Assembly: GCF_018131225.1 (NCBI RefSeq)
Contig: NZ_JAFCMM010000001.1
Coordinates: 1,178,001-1,242,000, forward strand
DNA length: 64,000 nucleotides
Direction: 5' to 3'
From: Bradyrhizobium sp. U87765 SZCCT0048
Lineage (GTDB): Bacteria > Pseudomonadota > Alphaproteobacteria > Rhizobiales > Xanthobacteraceae
Part shown: positions 38,553 through 48,585 of the stretch, piece by piece
Position numbering within the stretch: position 1 is the stretch's first letter
Layout of the letters: each line of letters starts with the position of its first letter
The notes under the pieces: model-generated
What the model was told of the DNA's origin: nothing
What the model saw: only the letters and a program-made list of their open reading frames with translations
The model's database searches: none
Program-made: the position numbers and the translations under genes

Positions 38553-39913
38553 TCCCGCATGGAGGCAGCCGCCGTGTCGAGCCCGAGCGCGTCGAGCGTG
38601 GTGCGATCGAGCCGTTCGGGCGCGTGCGGCTCGACGATCGCCATCCCGCCGCTGCCGTTCAGCTCCCAGATCGACCAGCGAAAGTGCCGCTGTTCGGCGG
38701 CGCAGCGAACATCGCGCAGCCATGCGGCCCTCGCGGCGTCATGGGGCGGATTGGGGGGCGCGATCCGCGTCGCGCCGAACTCACCGAGCAGGATCCGGCC
38801 GGGGTCGATGCCATGGCGCGCGCTCCAGGCCACGACCTCGTCGAACGCCGCTGCAATGGTCGCGGCCTTCCACTCCTGCTTGAAGTAGCCATCGATGCCG
38901 CGCGCGGCGGCACGCGACAGACGCACGCGATCCACATCCGAAAGTTCCGGATCCTTGTCGATCCTGCCCTGCACGGCCGCGATGACCGCCGGCCGATCGG
39001 CTGCCGTCGCCGGATACGGCAACGCCTGCAGATAGCGCCAGATCTCGCTGTCTTCGGGGCTGCGCGACTCGACGCCCTGGTGCGTCAGAATGTGGGGCTC
39101 GTAATAATGGAAGGAGTAGAGCACATTGCCGTCGCGGAACGGCGCGGGATCGAGCCGCATCAGGCCACGTCGACTGCCGCCCTGAGCTCCTGTCACCACG
39201 ATCAGAAGATCCGGCGCCTGCTGCCGAGCGGCGCGGTAAAGCGCCTCCATCATCCTCTGCCAGTTCGCCGCGCTGCCCTCGTCGTAGCCCGCCGGAGGCT
39301 CATTCACCGGCTCGAGTGCCACGCCCGGGTCCTTCAAATCGGCCAAGAGCCGCGCCGTGTGCCCGACCAGAGCGACATACGCGGCAAACAACGGCCCGCC
39401 ATGATCGCCGAACACCACCTCGGGCCGGACCGTCGCGACCTGCGAATTGCCGTGGAAGTTAATGAGGACACCGAGGCCCTGGCTACGGAACCGGCGGATC
39501 GTCGTGGCGAGAACGACGTCGAGCTCCTGCCGCCGCTTGCCCGTCGTCTGCAGGAACGGCCCGGGATCCACGGTCAGGCGCACGAAGTCGAAGCCGTCGG
39601 GACGAAGCCGCGCGATCAATCCGTCCGCAACGGCGTGCTCGGCGGTGGCGAAGGGCGGCCACACGTAGAGCGTCGGATCCGCCGGCGAGACCGACGCCCA
39701 ATTGAGCGGCCGGTGCACGCCGACACCGTGGCGGAACGACGCGCTGGTATCGGCCGATGCCGTGCCGATCGCCGCCATAGCCAGCAGGATCGCTCCGGCG
39801 GCCATGCGCCACGCGCGACAAGCGCGGCGAGCAGGACCGATCCCCGGCAGGACAAAAGCAACAAAGACCATGTAGAGCTGGCTCACGATCACAGGGCTAC
39901 CGTCCGATGGCAT
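38540..39913 (-). CDS. Glycoside hydrolase family 5-like enzyme (cellulase fold)
   Basis: A roughly 457-residue secreted or membrane-anchored protein. A hydrophobic segment ending GTASA (around residues 37-55) acts as a signal peptide or anchor. GH5 catalytic motifs are present: ALEPVNEPPAG with the acid/base Glu and RILLGEFGAT with the nucleophile Glu; NFHGNSQ and FHYYEPH match substrate-cleft positions. Candidate starts at 39955, 39913 and 39871 are in frame, and 39913 is a compromise. In polysaccharide operons such enzymes trim the glycan in the periplasm or release it. It is coupled to the propeller gene. Confidence 0.85.
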   Translation of the reverse strand: MPSDGSPVIVSQLYMVFVAFVLPGIGPARRACRAWRMAAGAILLAMAAIGTASADTSASFRHGVGVHRPLNWASVSPADPTLYVWPPFATAEHAVADGLIARLRPDGFDFVRLTVDPGPFLQTTGKRRQELDVVLATTIRRFRSQGLGVLINFHGNSQVATVRPEVVFGDHGGPLFAAYVALVGHTARLLADLKDPGVALEPVNEPPAGYDEGSAANWQRMMEALYRAARQQAPDLLIVVTGAQGGSRRGLMRLDPAPFRDGNVLYSFHYYEPHILTHQGVESRSPEDSEIWRYLQALPYPATAADRPAVIAAVQGRIDKDPELSDVDRVRLSRAAARGIDGYFKQEWKAATIAAAFDEVVAWSARHGIDPGRILLGEFGATRIAPPNPPHDAARAAWLRDVRCAAEQRHFRWSIWELNGSGGMAIVEPHAPERLDRTTLDALGLDTAAASMRECHS

Positions 39914-39988
39914 TGCGCCACCTTCTGGCTGGCCATGAAACGGGGCGGATGGCAATGACCGGCAATAAACTTTAACCCCGCAGTCTTA

Positions 39989-40004
39989 ATGCTTGTCTAA
40001 GCAT
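39989..40004. promoter_or_regulatory. 16-bp inverted repeat between divergent polysaccharide genes
   Basis: ATGCTT-GTCT-AAGCAT, perfect 6-bp arms, in the AT-rich gap between the leftward GH5 gene and the rightward glycosyltransferase gene. It may be an operator; no regulator gene is adjacent. Confidence 0.3.
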
Positions 40005-40075
40005 ACGGTGTCCCTGCCCCTGTGTTGCCTTGCCGCCGTTTACCAACATCCCGCACCGGTCACGAAAGCCCGCCG

Positions 40076-41158
40076 ATGTCAGCTCTTCGCGTTCTCTGCG
40101 TCACACCATTTGGCCCATCGGGCCGCGGCGGCATCGACCGACTCTATTTCTACCTGCGCGGCCATGTCGAAACGCACGGCATGGCGGGTATCGATCTGCG
40201 TTTTGCGCAATCGCGCGGTGGCGCCAGCGGCAACGGCTGGATTGCAACCTTTCCATTGATTCTCGCCCGCTTCGCCGGCCAGCTTGCTCGCTTTCGCCCC
40301 GATATCGTACACATCAACTTCGCCACCGGTGGCAGCCTGCCGCGCAAGTACAGCATCCTGAAGCTCGCCCGGGCATTCGGGGCCCGGATCGTCGTCCACT
40401 TCCACGGTCAGTTCATCGAAGACAAGGTCGCGGCGCGCACGCCGGCAGGCCGACTGTTCAAGGCAATCGCGACGGGCGCCGACATCGTCATCGCGCTCGG
40501 CCAGGCCCACGCTGATGGCTTTCGCCGCATCGGCGTCGACGCCGACCGCATCGTCATCGTCCCCAACGGCATTCCCGATTTCGCTGGCGAAGGCGTACTC
40601 GAGCAAAAAAGCGGCCAGCCGCTGCATATTCTGTTCTCCGGCCTCCTGACCGAAAACAAGGGCATGCAGGTCTTGATCCCCGCCCTCGCCCGGCTTGGAC
40701 AAACCGTGACGGACTGGCACTGCGTGGCCGCCGGCAACGGCGAGGTCGCGACCTTCTCCGCGATGGCCGATCAGGCCGGCCTGCGCGGCCAGATGACGTT
40801 CACCGGATGGATCGAAGCGGACGACATGCATCGCTACATGCGCGAAGCCGACATCGTGGTGCTGCCGTCGCGGACCGAGGCGCTGCCCCTCAGCCTGATC
40901 GAGGGCGCCTGTGCCGGCGCCGCTCTTGTCGCGACCGACGTCGGCAACGTCCGCAGCATCGTCGAGGATGGCGTCAATGGCGCCCTGGTGCGGCGCGAGC
41001 CGGACGCAATCGCCGCGGCCCTCGCCATGCTCGCCACCAACCGCGCCCGTCTGAAGGAGATGCAGGCGGCTTCACGCGGCATCTATCGCAAGCGCTTCAC
41101 GGTATCCGCGCTTGCCGACGCCCTGCGGGCTGTCTATCTCAAGGCGGCTGCCCGCTGA
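40076..41158 (+). CDS. Glycosyltransferase family 4
   Basis: A 360-residue GT-B glycosyltransferase. The N-terminal domain begins RVLCVTPFGPSGRGGIDRL with the usual glycine-rich acceptor loop. The C-terminal domain has the nucleotide-sugar E-x7-E motif in SRTEALPLSLIEGACAGA and a retaining-enzyme layout. It has no membrane segment and acts on the cytoplasmic face of the inner membrane. The ATG at 40076 is preferred because homologues start at the first beta-strand. It runs toward the CapK-like gene, with 31 bp between their ends. Sugar specificity cannot be read from sequence. Confidence 0.9.
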   Translation: MSALRVLCVTPFGPSGRGGIDRLYFYLRGHVETHGMAGIDLRFAQSRGGASGNGWIATFPLILARFAGQLARFRPDIVHINFATGGSLPRKYSILKLARAFGARIVVHFHGQFIEDKVAARTPAGRLFKAIATGADIVIALGQAHADGFRRIGVDADRIVIVPNGIPDFAGEGVLEQKSGQPLHILFSGLLTENKGMQVLIPALARLGQTVTDWHCVAAGNGEVATFSAMADQAGLRGQMTFTGWIEADDMHRYMREADIVVLPSRTEALPLSLIEGACAGAALVATDVGNVRSIVEDGVNGALVRREPDAIAAALAMLATNRARLKEMQAASRGIYRKRFTVSALADALRAVYLKAAAR

Positions 41159-41189
41159 ACGAAGCCTGCGCTCCTTCGGGCAACGCATC

Positions 41190-42599
41190 TCAATCGTGCG
41201 GAACCTGCAATCGCTGATCGATGAACTTGCGCTTGCCGCGCCCGGACATCGGCAGCTGATCGACGATCTTCAGATGGATCGACAGGTCGCCCGCCGCACG
41301 CAGCGCCATGCGCTGGAGATAATTCGACAGATCCGGCTGTTCGCCGTTCTCCGTCACGATCATCAGGTCGATCTCACCAGGCGTCGTCTGGATGAATTGA
41401 ATTTCGCGCGTCATGTCGCGATCGTCGATGGGCACACACAGGCCCGCGAACGGAATCAGCGTCCCCGACTTGCCGACCACATACTCGCTGTTGCGTCGCG
41501 GCGTCATGCGCCGAACCACCAGTTTGAAGCCATTGGCGACATGCGGCACCTCGACCAGCTCGGCCACATCGCGTGTGTCGTAGCGGATCAGCGGCATCCC
41601 CTTGTAAAGGAGGCCAGTCGAGACGATACGGCCGACTGTCCCTGGCGTCGTGACCGGACGACCGTCGTCGTCCACGAGCTCGGTATAGCCGTAAAGCGGA
41701 TTGAACTCGTAAGTGTCCGGCTCGCCGTCACGCTCGACAGCAAAAGCGACCTTCTCGCTGAGGCCGTAGAACGGCACGATCCTGGCCTGGTCGAAGGCGC
41801 GGGCGATCAGCTCGCGCTGATGCGGGTAGAACTTTTCAGAGATCGGAAACATGCCGCGGATCTGCGACAGCGGCGCAAGGCCCTTGCGGATCAGGTACTC
41901 GGCGAAGATTGCGATGGCCGAAGGATAGCCATGGATGAACGCGATCTTGCCGTCGCGAATCTCCTGCAGATAGCTCGCCATGGTCTCATCATTGAGATGG
42001 AAGACCGAAACACGCAGTTCGCGCAGCGCCGGCTCCCGCTCCAGATGCCGATGCTCGCCATCGATCAGATCGAAGCCGCGGAACACACAGCGCCAGTCGC
42101 CGGCAGTGAAACCCGCCCGCGACCAGGCGTCATGAATGAAGGCGTATTCGATCGGGCTGCGATTGCGATCGAGCAGGAATGACAGCGGCTGGCCCGACGA
42201 GCCGTCCGTCGACGCACGGTCGAGCGTCTCCGGTGGAACCGTGCACATCTCGAGACGGTGGTCGAGCACGGTCTGGCGCGACAGCGCCGGCAGACGCGAC
42301 CAGACATCCGGATCCATCAGGGCGCCGCCCCGCCGCTCACCGATCAGCGGTCCGATGGTGCGAGCGTAATAGGGCGCATTCTTCAATGCGCGATCGACTA
42401 CCTCGGACAGCTGCGTCCGACGATAGGACTCGACGAAGGCGACATCCTCGCGCGATTTCGCGATCTGCTCGCGCCAATGGCGGTACGTGCCGCCGAATTT
42501 CATCGACGTCGGAACATGCTTAAGCACCCGCCCGACGTAGGCACGGGTTGACAATGGCAACCTGACGTAGGCACCTCTTGCGACATCAAGAAGAGTCAT
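41190..42599 (-). CDS. CapK/PaaK-like adenylate-forming enzyme
   Basis: A 469-residue member of the phenylacetate-CoA ligase/CapK group of adenylating enzymes. The phosphate-binding loop is STDGSSGQPLSF (near residue 131), YGLSEKVAFA is the aromatic/adenine motif, and IRYDTRDVAEL carries the conserved Asp. The C-terminal subdomain ends GKRKFIDQ with the adenylation Lys. CapK-type proteins in capsule loci are thought to activate an acyl or amino acid group for glycan decoration; that role is inferred here. It has an AGGAGAAGG ribosome site and is divergent from the second GT4 gene. Confidence 0.88.
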   Translation of the reverse strand: MTLLDVARGAYVRLPLSTRAYVGRVLKHVPTSMKFGGTYRHWREQIAKSREDVAFVESYRRTQLSEVVDRALKNAPYYARTIGPLIGERRGGALMDPDVWSRLPALSRQTVLDHRLEMCTVPPETLDRASTDGSSGQPLSFLLDRNRSPIEYAFIHDAWSRAGFTAGDWRCVFRGFDLIDGEHRHLEREPALRELRVSVFHLNDETMASYLQEIRDGKIAFIHGYPSAIAIFAEYLIRKGLAPLSQIRGMFPISEKFYPHQRELIARAFDQARIVPFYGLSEKVAFAVERDGEPDTYEFNPLYGYTELVDDDGRPVTTPGTVGRIVSTGLLYKGMPLIRYDTRDVAELVEVPHVANGFKLVVRRMTPRRNSEYVVGKSGTLIPFAGLCVPIDDRDMTREIQFIQTTPGEIDLMIVTENGEQPDLSNYLQRMALRAAGDLSIHLKIVDQLPMSGRGKRKFIDQRLQVPHD

Positions 42600-42717
42600 T
42601 CGTCCTTCTCCTGTCCCGTTGCGGCAGCAGACTACCCGATTTACTCGCTCTCTGCTTCGCCGGCCTTACTTCAATGTCTAAATTCTGCGTTTACCTTAAT
42701 CGTTCAGATTACAATCG

Positions 42718-43791
42718 ATGTTGATACAGCCAGGACATCTCGCAATCTATGTTGCCGCCCTCAACCGTGGCGGCGCCGAACGCGTCGCCGCACTGCTGGC
42801 GACCGGCTTGTTCGAAGCTGGCTGGCGCATCAGCCTGGTGGTCGACTTCGAGGCGAGCGACAATCGCGCGCTGGTCGCTCAGCGAATCCCGGTAACCGTT
42901 CTCGGGCAATCCCACGCCTCCGCGACGCTGAAGCTGGCCCGCTTCCTGCGCACGGAGCGGCCCGATATCGTGCTCGCCATCGGCGGCGGCGCCAATGTCA
43001 AGCTCGCCGCGGCGCGCGTGCTGGCCCGCTCCGGCGTTCCAATCGTCCTGTCGTATCACGGCCGCTCCGACGTCGGCCGCGGCCGTCTCGGCCATGCCTC
43101 CTACACTTTTGCCCGCAGGCTGTCGCGTCATGCCGGCATGGTCTGCGTGTCCGACGGCCTCGCCGATCACCTCTGCAACGACTGGCACGTGCCGCGCGAA
43201 CGTATCACACGGATCTACAATCCGGTTTCCGTCGAGCGCGCGCTGCCGGTGAGCCGCGAAGCGCTGGCGCAGCGCCCGCCGATCGTGATGAGCGTCGGCC
43301 GTCTCAGTCCCGAAAAGGGCTTTTCCGACCTCATCGAGGCGCTGCCGCACCTGCGACCCGATGCACGGCTGGTCATCTATGGCGAGGGGCCAGAACGCGC
43401 CGCCCTCCAGGCCCAGGCAGAGCGCCTCGGCGTCGCGGAGCGGCTCGAACTCGCCGGCTATCGTGACGATCCATGGCCCTGTTACGCCACCGCGCGCTGT
43501 TTTGCCCTGGCCTCGCCCAAGGAGGCGTTCGGCAACGTGGTGGTCGAAGCGCTGGCTTCCGGCCTGCCGGTGGTCGCGACCCGCAGCGGCGGCCCGGACG
43601 AAATTCTGGCGCATGGTGGTTTCGGTACGCTCGTCGACAACAGCGACATCCCCGCTCTCGCAGGTGCGATCAATCACGCACTGGACGATCCGGGTGATCC
43701 CTTGCCTCGTGTCGCTCATGCCAGGACGTTCGACGTGGCAACCGCTGTCACGAACTATCTCGCCCTGTTCAACAGGATGCTGACGCGCTGA
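42718..43791 (+). CDS. Glycosyltransferase family 4
   Basis: A 357-residue GT-B enzyme. Family markers are ALNRGGAERVAALLATGL (acceptor-side loop), the interdomain VMSVGRLSPEKGFSDLIEAL, and the donor-site SPKEAFGNVVVEALASGLPV with both conserved Glu residues. The GRLSPEKGF and GGAER signatures place it with lipopolysaccharide/exopolysaccharide GT4 enzymes. No clear ribosome site precedes the ATG; the leader is AT-rich. Its last 23 bases overlap the end of the convergent flippase gene. Donor and acceptor are unknown. Confidence 0.9.
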   Translation: MLIQPGHLAIYVAALNRGGAERVAALLATGLFEAGWRISLVVDFEASDNRALVAQRIPVTVLGQSHASATLKLARFLRTERPDIVLAIGGGANVKLAAARVLARSGVPIVLSYHGRSDVGRGRLGHASYTFARRLSRHAGMVCVSDGLADHLCNDWHVPRERITRIYNPVSVERALPVSREALAQRPPIVMSVGRLSPEKGFSDLIEALPHLRPDARLVIYGEGPERAALQAQAERLGVAERLELAGYRDDPWPCYATARCFALASPKEAFGNVVVEALASGLPVVATRSGGPDEILAHGGFGTLVDNSDIPALAGAINHALDDPGDPLPRVAHARTFDVATAVTNYLALFNRMLTR

Positions 43792-45250
43792 CCGGTGGTC
43801 GCAGCGCGGCATCGCCATGCCACACCTCCCACGGCCGATCGAACATCCGCCTGAGGGAGAAGCCGAACAGCGCCAAGCCAGCCGCATAGACCACCGCAAA
43901 AGCCGGTGTGCAGACGAGCAGAACGACGATCGATGGCGCACCGGCGACAAGTGACCGCACGGCGATCATGGCAAGCGCGCCGAGGCCGCTGGACACCACA
44001 AGCCCGAGGAGGGCGCGAGGCGCGATCGTGAATGGCAGCTGGCGCAGCGACAGCGCGGCGCTGCCGATCAAGGCGACCAGGGCCGACAGTGCGGCGACCA
44101 TGGCGGCGGCCTGCGGTCCGCCGATTGGAATGACCAGCAGGCCGAGCACCGCAGACACGATTGCCGGGGGCACCATGCTGACGAGTTGCAGCCAGTTCTT
44201 GCGCACCACAAAGAACACGTTGTCGAAGCAAAAGTTCTTCAGGCTGGTGCACAGCGTCGCCAGCGCGATCCACGGCATCACCCGCGTTGCCTCGATCCGA
44301 TAGGCCTCGGGCAGCACGAGGGCGCCGAACGGCTGCGCCAGCACGGCGACGCCAATTGTCACCGCGCCACACAACAGCAGCAGCGCCAGTAGCGTGCCAG
44401 CCTGCACCCGCCCGGCGACCTCGCGGCCATCGCTCAGATAGCTGCGGACCAGGGTCGGATAAGTATAGGGATTGAGCGAGCCGCTGAACAGTTCGATCGG
44501 CTGGCGTGCCAGCGCAAACGCAGCCGCATAAAGACCAACGCTGGCCGGCCCCATCGCATGATTGAGGATGAAGCGATCGAGCCAGCCCACGACCTGCCCG
44601 AGCACCGTCACCAGCACGATCGGCAGACCGAAGGCGAGCGCGGCGCGATATCCCGCGAGCGGAATGGTCGGGCGAGGCATGTCGCGGAACGCGGCCGCGC
44701 ACCCGATCAGGCCCATGACCAGGGTCGCCAGCGACACGCCCAGCGATGCCGTGAGGAAAGAGGAGCCGAACATCGCCTCGGCGCCGATTGCGCAGGCGAG
44801 CGACAGTACGGCGCGACCGACCTCGATCGCCGCATAGAGCTTGTGGTTCTGGCGCGTCTGCAACAGCGTCAGCCCAAGCCGCAGGATGGCGAACGATGCG
44901 ACATAGACCAGCACTGCGACCGTAAACGGCCCTGCAAGGCTCGGCTGTACGAGTGCCAGCACGACCGCCCCGACCAGCGACACGAGACACGAGCCGACCG
45001 TCAGCACCAGCGTGCGGCCGAACTGGGCCGGCGACGGCTCCCCGCGACCGCTGTCGCTGCTGAGGATAAACAGGCGAACCCAGCCGCCGACCGCCATGTC
45101 GAGAATCTCACCGGTGGTGACCACCAGCGCGAACAAGCCGTACTCCTCGACCGGCAGAAGCCGCGTCAGAACGAGCAGCAGCACGAAGGTCGACAGCCGT
45201 GGCGCCAGGTTGGCGCCGAAATACAACAGGACGTTGGCGCCCGCGATCAT
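43769..45250 (-). CDS. Oligosaccharide flippase (Wzx/MATE-like)
   Basis: A 493-residue inner-membrane protein with about 12-14 hydrophobic segments. The Wzx/polysaccharide-synthesis pattern is visible in RLLPVEEYGLFALVVTTGEI, LVTVLGQVVGWLDRFILNHA and VGLYAAAFALARQPIEL. It should move lipid-linked repeat units across the inner membrane. The ATG at 45250 overlaps the stop of the heparinase-like gene (ATGA), so the longer frame to 45349 is rejected. It is the last gene of a leftward operon that begins with the nucleotide-sugar dehydrogenase. A Wzx implies a Wzy polymerase, which I do not find in this window. Confidence 0.88.
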   Translation of the reverse strand: MIAGANVLLYFGANLAPRLSTFVLLLVLTRLLPVEEYGLFALVVTTGEILDMAVGGWVRLFILSSDSGRGEPSPAQFGRTLVLTVGSCLVSLVGAVVLALVQPSLAGPFTVAVLVYVASFAILRLGLTLLQTRQNHKLYAAIEVGRAVLSLACAIGAEAMFGSSFLTASLGVSLATLVMGLIGCAAAFRDMPRPTIPLAGYRAALAFGLPIVLVTVLGQVVGWLDRFILNHAMGPASVGLYAAAFALARQPIELFSGSLNPYTYPTLVRSYLSDGREVAGRVQAGTLLALLLLCGAVTIGVAVLAQPFGALVLPEAYRIEATRVMPWIALATLCTSLKNFCFDNVFFVVRKNWLQLVSMVPPAIVSAVLGLLVIPIGGPQAAAMVAALSALVALIGSAALSLRQLPFTIAPRALLGLVVSSGLGALAMIAVRSLVAGAPSIVVLLVCTPAFAVVYAAGLALFGFSLRRMFDRPWEVWHGDAALRPPVSASASC

Positions 45251-47283
45251 CGCCCCGGCTCCGCAGCGCCGTCGGTCGCGGCAATCGATGGCGCCTGGTC
45301 CGGCTGCAGCCGCACGGCCGCCATCGCGATCCGCGCGGCGCCCTCCCATGGCTGCACCGCAATCCGTGTCTCGAAACGCCGCTCCTCAGGATCGGCCGCC
45401 GCAAAGACGATACGCGTGCCGGCGCGCATCACGCCGAAGGCCGGGGAATACTCCGCGGCCTCGAACCGGCAGGACATGTTGCCGGGGATGGTGAAAGCCA
45501 GCAGCGGCGCCCTCGCCCGGCTGACGACCACCATCGAGCCATCCAGGGTCGCGGACAGATCGGGATGCAGCAGGAAGCCGATGCGGATACTGCTCAGGGC
45601 AGCCGAGCCGCCACGGCCTGCAGACAGCAGCTCATCGACAATCATCAGGCCATCAGCGTCGATCGCGACGCTCCGCTGGCAGATCAGGCCATAGTCGCGG
45701 ACATAGCCATCATGACGGGCGACGACCCCGCCGCCGGCGCCATCCCCGCTTGCCACCAGTTCTGTCGTTGCCGCATGACGCCAGTTGAAGGCGCCTGCGA
45801 TCTTGCTCTGGTCCACCCCATCGATGCACAAGGTATTGTGCGCGGCGGTGCCACGCAGACGATCGCGGATCTCTCCGCCGGCGTGATACAGATAGGTGCC
45901 GGCATCCACCAACACCGGCTGGCCGTCGAGATGCAGCATCAGCGACAATGCATCGGCATGGCCATGGGCGGCGATCGACAGATAGCCGAGCGGCCCGTGA
46001 TCCATCGCCACCAGCGCGGCGCGGCGGCCAAGCGTGCCGCGGTAAACCGTGTAGCCGCCTTCAGCGAACGTACGGACCCCCTCGAGCTTCGGCAGCGCTG
46101 CCGCGCGCCAACCAATCACGACATTGCGCAGTTGCGGACCGCCGAACGCCATCGCCAGATCGTCACGCCCGGTGGCGACCGCAATGGCGTTGACGACTGA
46201 CGCGACATAGAAGGCCTCGTGCCCCTCACCCGAGGAGATCACCCGCCCCTCGTCGTCGTCGCCGATCCGCGGCTGATGGCCGTTGCTGTCGGTGATCCAG
46301 CGCAGGCAATCCCCCGCGGCCCCGATCCGACCGATGACGTCGGCCGGAAAGGGTTGTCCGGCTTGCGCGGCGATCATGAAGGCGAGCAGGTACCATTCGC
46401 AGGTGAATGCCGTGTAGGTCGGAGACTGCTCGGCGCCGACGCCATCGTCGTGGATCTGCCGGAACGCCTCCTCGATCAGGATCCGGCGCCCTTCGGCTGC
46501 CGCCTCGCCGAGACCGGCGTCCGGCCACAGCGTGCCGAGGACGAACAGCGCCGCGGCTTCCGCAATCAGATGATTGTTGGCCGACGAATGCTTTGAGGGA
46601 TAGCGCTGCAGCCAGTAGGCATGCGCCGCGAGACAGGACGCGATCTTGCGGCTGAGACGTGCTCCGACCCGCCTCTCGCCGAGCAGGCCCACGGTCAGCG
46701 TGATCGCGACGACGCGCAACGCCAGCTCGATGCCCGAGACCCAGTTGACGCCCCTGAACGGTGGATTGGCGTCGATCCAGCTGTCGATCAGATCGAGCGC
46801 AGACTGCGCGAGCTGCTCCTCGCCGTCGGTAACCGCAAGCGCCGCGATCACCGGCACGAACTGCAGGCGGTTGAGCTCCCACACCAGCTTGACGTCACCA
46901 CGCTCGCGATCGTGACGATAGGGGATGGCGAAGCAGTAGACATCGTCCGGCCAGCGCAAGCCGGAGACCGGATCACGATGCCAGTCGATCCCTTTCGAGA
47001 TCGTGAAAGCATGCCCCAGCGCGCGGTAGATGCCGGGGCCATCGGACGACGGAGCGACCGTACGCCAGGCCTGGCGAACATCGTCGCTCACCAGTGACAG
47101 CGCCGCGCGGTCGATCACGATCGCCGGCAGGCGACCGGTGTGCGGCGCGAAGTCATCCCAGCAATAGTTCCGCCGCGCCGCCACGCGACGCTTGGCGGCT
47201 TCACCGACCCGATGCCAGATCTCGCGCGCATCCATCGCTCGCAGGCGATTGACGTACCAGCCGAGCTTGTGCGCCACAGCCAT
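45247..47283 (-). CDS. Heparinase II/III-family polysaccharide lyase-like protein
   Basis: A 678-residue protein. The N-terminal (alpha/alpha)6 toroid spans about residues 60-360 with YPSKHSSANNHLIAEAAAL and GAEQSPTYTAFTCEW. The C-terminal beta-sheet domain carries the heparinase signature HGHADALSLMLHLDGQPVLV, then RGTAAHNTLCIDG. The toroid Asn-His and Tyr-containing motifs and the sheet-domain His residues are those used in heparinase/alginate-lyase catalysis. No signal peptide is visible (MAVAHKLGWYV), unusual for a secreted lyase but common for members inside exopolysaccharide operons, where uronate-containing chains are the likely substrate. It is coupled to the flippase by ATGA and lies 9 bp after the glycosyltransferase gene. 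Confidence 0.9.
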   Translation of the reverse strand: MAVAHKLGWYVNRLRAMDAREIWHRVGEAAKRRVAARRNYCWDDFAPHTGRLPAIVIDRAALSLVSDDVRQAWRTVAPSSDGPGIYRALGHAFTISKGIDWHRDPVSGLRWPDDVYCFAIPYRHDRERGDVKLVWELNRLQFVPVIAALAVTDGEEQLAQSALDLIDSWIDANPPFRGVNWVSGIELALRVVAITLTVGLLGERRVGARLSRKIASCLAAHAYWLQRYPSKHSSANNHLIAEAAALFVLGTLWPDAGLGEAAAEGRRILIEEAFRQIHDDGVGAEQSPTYTAFTCEWYLLAFMIAAQAGQPFPADVIGRIGAAGDCLRWITDSNGHQPRIGDDDEGRVISSGEGHEAFYVASVVNAIAVATGRDDLAMAFGGPQLRNVVIGWRAAALPKLEGVRTFAEGGYTVYRGTLGRRAALVAMDHGPLGYLSIAAHGHADALSLMLHLDGQPVLVDAGTYLYHAGGEIRDRLRGTAAHNTLCIDGVDQSKIAGAFNWRHAATTELVASGDGAGGGVVARHDGYVRDYGLICQRSVAIDADGLMIVDELLSAGRGGSAALSSIRIGFLLHPDLSATLDGSMVVVSRARAPLLAFTIPGNMSCRFEAAEYSPAFGVMRAGTRIVFAAADPEERRFETRIAVQPWEGAARIAMAAVRLQPDQAPSIAATDGAAEPGR

Positions 47284-47292
47284 GATAATGCA

Positions 47293-48585
47293 TCACCTCG
47301 GACGGGCCTGGGACGGCGTCACGCGCGGCTCGCCGGCTCCCTTGCGAACTGCCCAGCTGCGCCGTGCCAGCGCGGCGTAGGCGCTGAGCAGTTTTGGCGC
47401 CTCGTGCGCCCACGACAATTCGTTCTCGACCCGGCGCCGGCCGAACGTACCCATGACGGCGCGCCGCGCCGGATCGTCGAGCAGCTGCAGGATCTTGGCC
47501 GCCATGTCACGGGGATCGTTGCGCAATGCATAAAGCGAGGCATCGCGCGCCGACACCTTGCCTTCCGTCAGGTCGAACTGGACGATCGGCTTGCTGAGCG
47601 CCATGTACTCCATGATCTTGTTCATGGTCGACTTGTCGTTCATGTCGTCGGCCTTGTCCGGATTGACGCAGACATCCGCCGTGTTCAGCATCTCGAACAG
47701 GTCGTGGTCGCTGGCGCGGCCGGTGAAAGTCACATAATCCTGCACGCCAAGCGTGACGGCAAGACGCTTCATCTCGTCGAGCGCGGGACCACCACCGACG
47801 ATGCCGAAATGAATATCGTTCCGGCCGTGATCCTCGACGATCGTCTTGACCGCGGCAAGCAACAGATCGATGCCTTCCTGCGCGCCGATGACACCGACAT
47901 AGCCAACCAGGAAGCGCCGCCCCTGGCGCAGCGAATCGTTCGGCGGCAGCAGCTGGATGCGGGTCAGATCGGGTCCCGACCGCACAACGAAGACGTCATC
48001 GGGATCCATCTGGCCGCGCGTCAACGCGATCTCGCGATAGGATTCGTTGGTCGCCAGCGAAATATCCGCGGTCTTGAAGGTCAACCATTCCAGCAGCACG
48101 AGCAGGCGATAGAATGCGTCCTTGCGCCCGAATTTCGACATGTAGAGTTCGGGGTTGATGTCATGATGATCGAAGATGAACTTCTTGCCGAACAGGAACT
48201 TGAAGAAGCCCGCGATCAGGAAGATCGTATCCGGCGGATTGCAGGCATGAATGACGTCGAAGCCCTGCGCGAACAACACCCGCCAGGCAAGGAAGAACTC
48301 GCACAACAGCGCCCAGCCGTACTCCAGCGGATAACCCGACGCCCGCTTCGCCTCGAACGGCATATTGTGGCGATAGATATGAACGCCGTCGATGAACTCG
48401 TAGGACCGGTCGGCCCCAAAACCCTTCGGACAGATCACCGAGACCGTGCAGCCGGCGCGCGCCAGCGTCTTGGCTTCCGACCACACCCGCCGGTCGAACG
48501 GAACCGCGAGATTTTCGACGATGATCAGGACGCGGAGCGGCCGGCCGTTCCTGACCAGTCTGCTGTCACCAGTTGATTCCGACAT
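47293..48585 (-). CDS. Glycosyltransferase family 4, WbuB-like
   Basis: A 430-residue GT-B enzyme. N-terminal motif: RVLIIVENLAVPFDRRVWSE. Middle motifs are HACNPPDTIFLIAGFFK and FDHHDINPELYMSKF, characteristic of the WbuB/N-acetylfucosamine-transferase-like group. The C-terminal donor site is STMNKIMEYMALSKPIVQFD, with the conserved Glu. It has no membrane anchor. Its start overlaps the end of the nucleotide-sugar dehydrogenase gene by 20 bases. Other hexose or uronate donors are possible, so the WbuB resemblance is a family call only. Confidence 0.9.
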   Translation of the reverse strand: MSESTGDSRLVRNGRPLRVLIIVENLAVPFDRRVWSEAKTLARAGCTVSVICPKGFGADRSYEFIDGVHIYRHNMPFEAKRASGYPLEYGWALLCEFFLAWRVLFAQGFDVIHACNPPDTIFLIAGFFKFLFGKKFIFDHHDINPELYMSKFGRKDAFYRLLVLLEWLTFKTADISLATNESYREIALTRGQMDPDDVFVVRSGPDLTRIQLLPPNDSLRQGRRFLVGYVGVIGAQEGIDLLLAAVKTIVEDHGRNDIHFGIVGGGPALDEMKRLAVTLGVQDYVTFTGRASDHDLFEMLNTADVCVNPDKADDMNDKSTMNKIMEYMALSKPIVQFDLTEGKVSARDASLYALRNDPRDMAAKILQLLDDPARRAVMGTFGRRRVENELSWAHEAPKLLSAYAALARRSWAVRKGAGEPRVTPSQARPR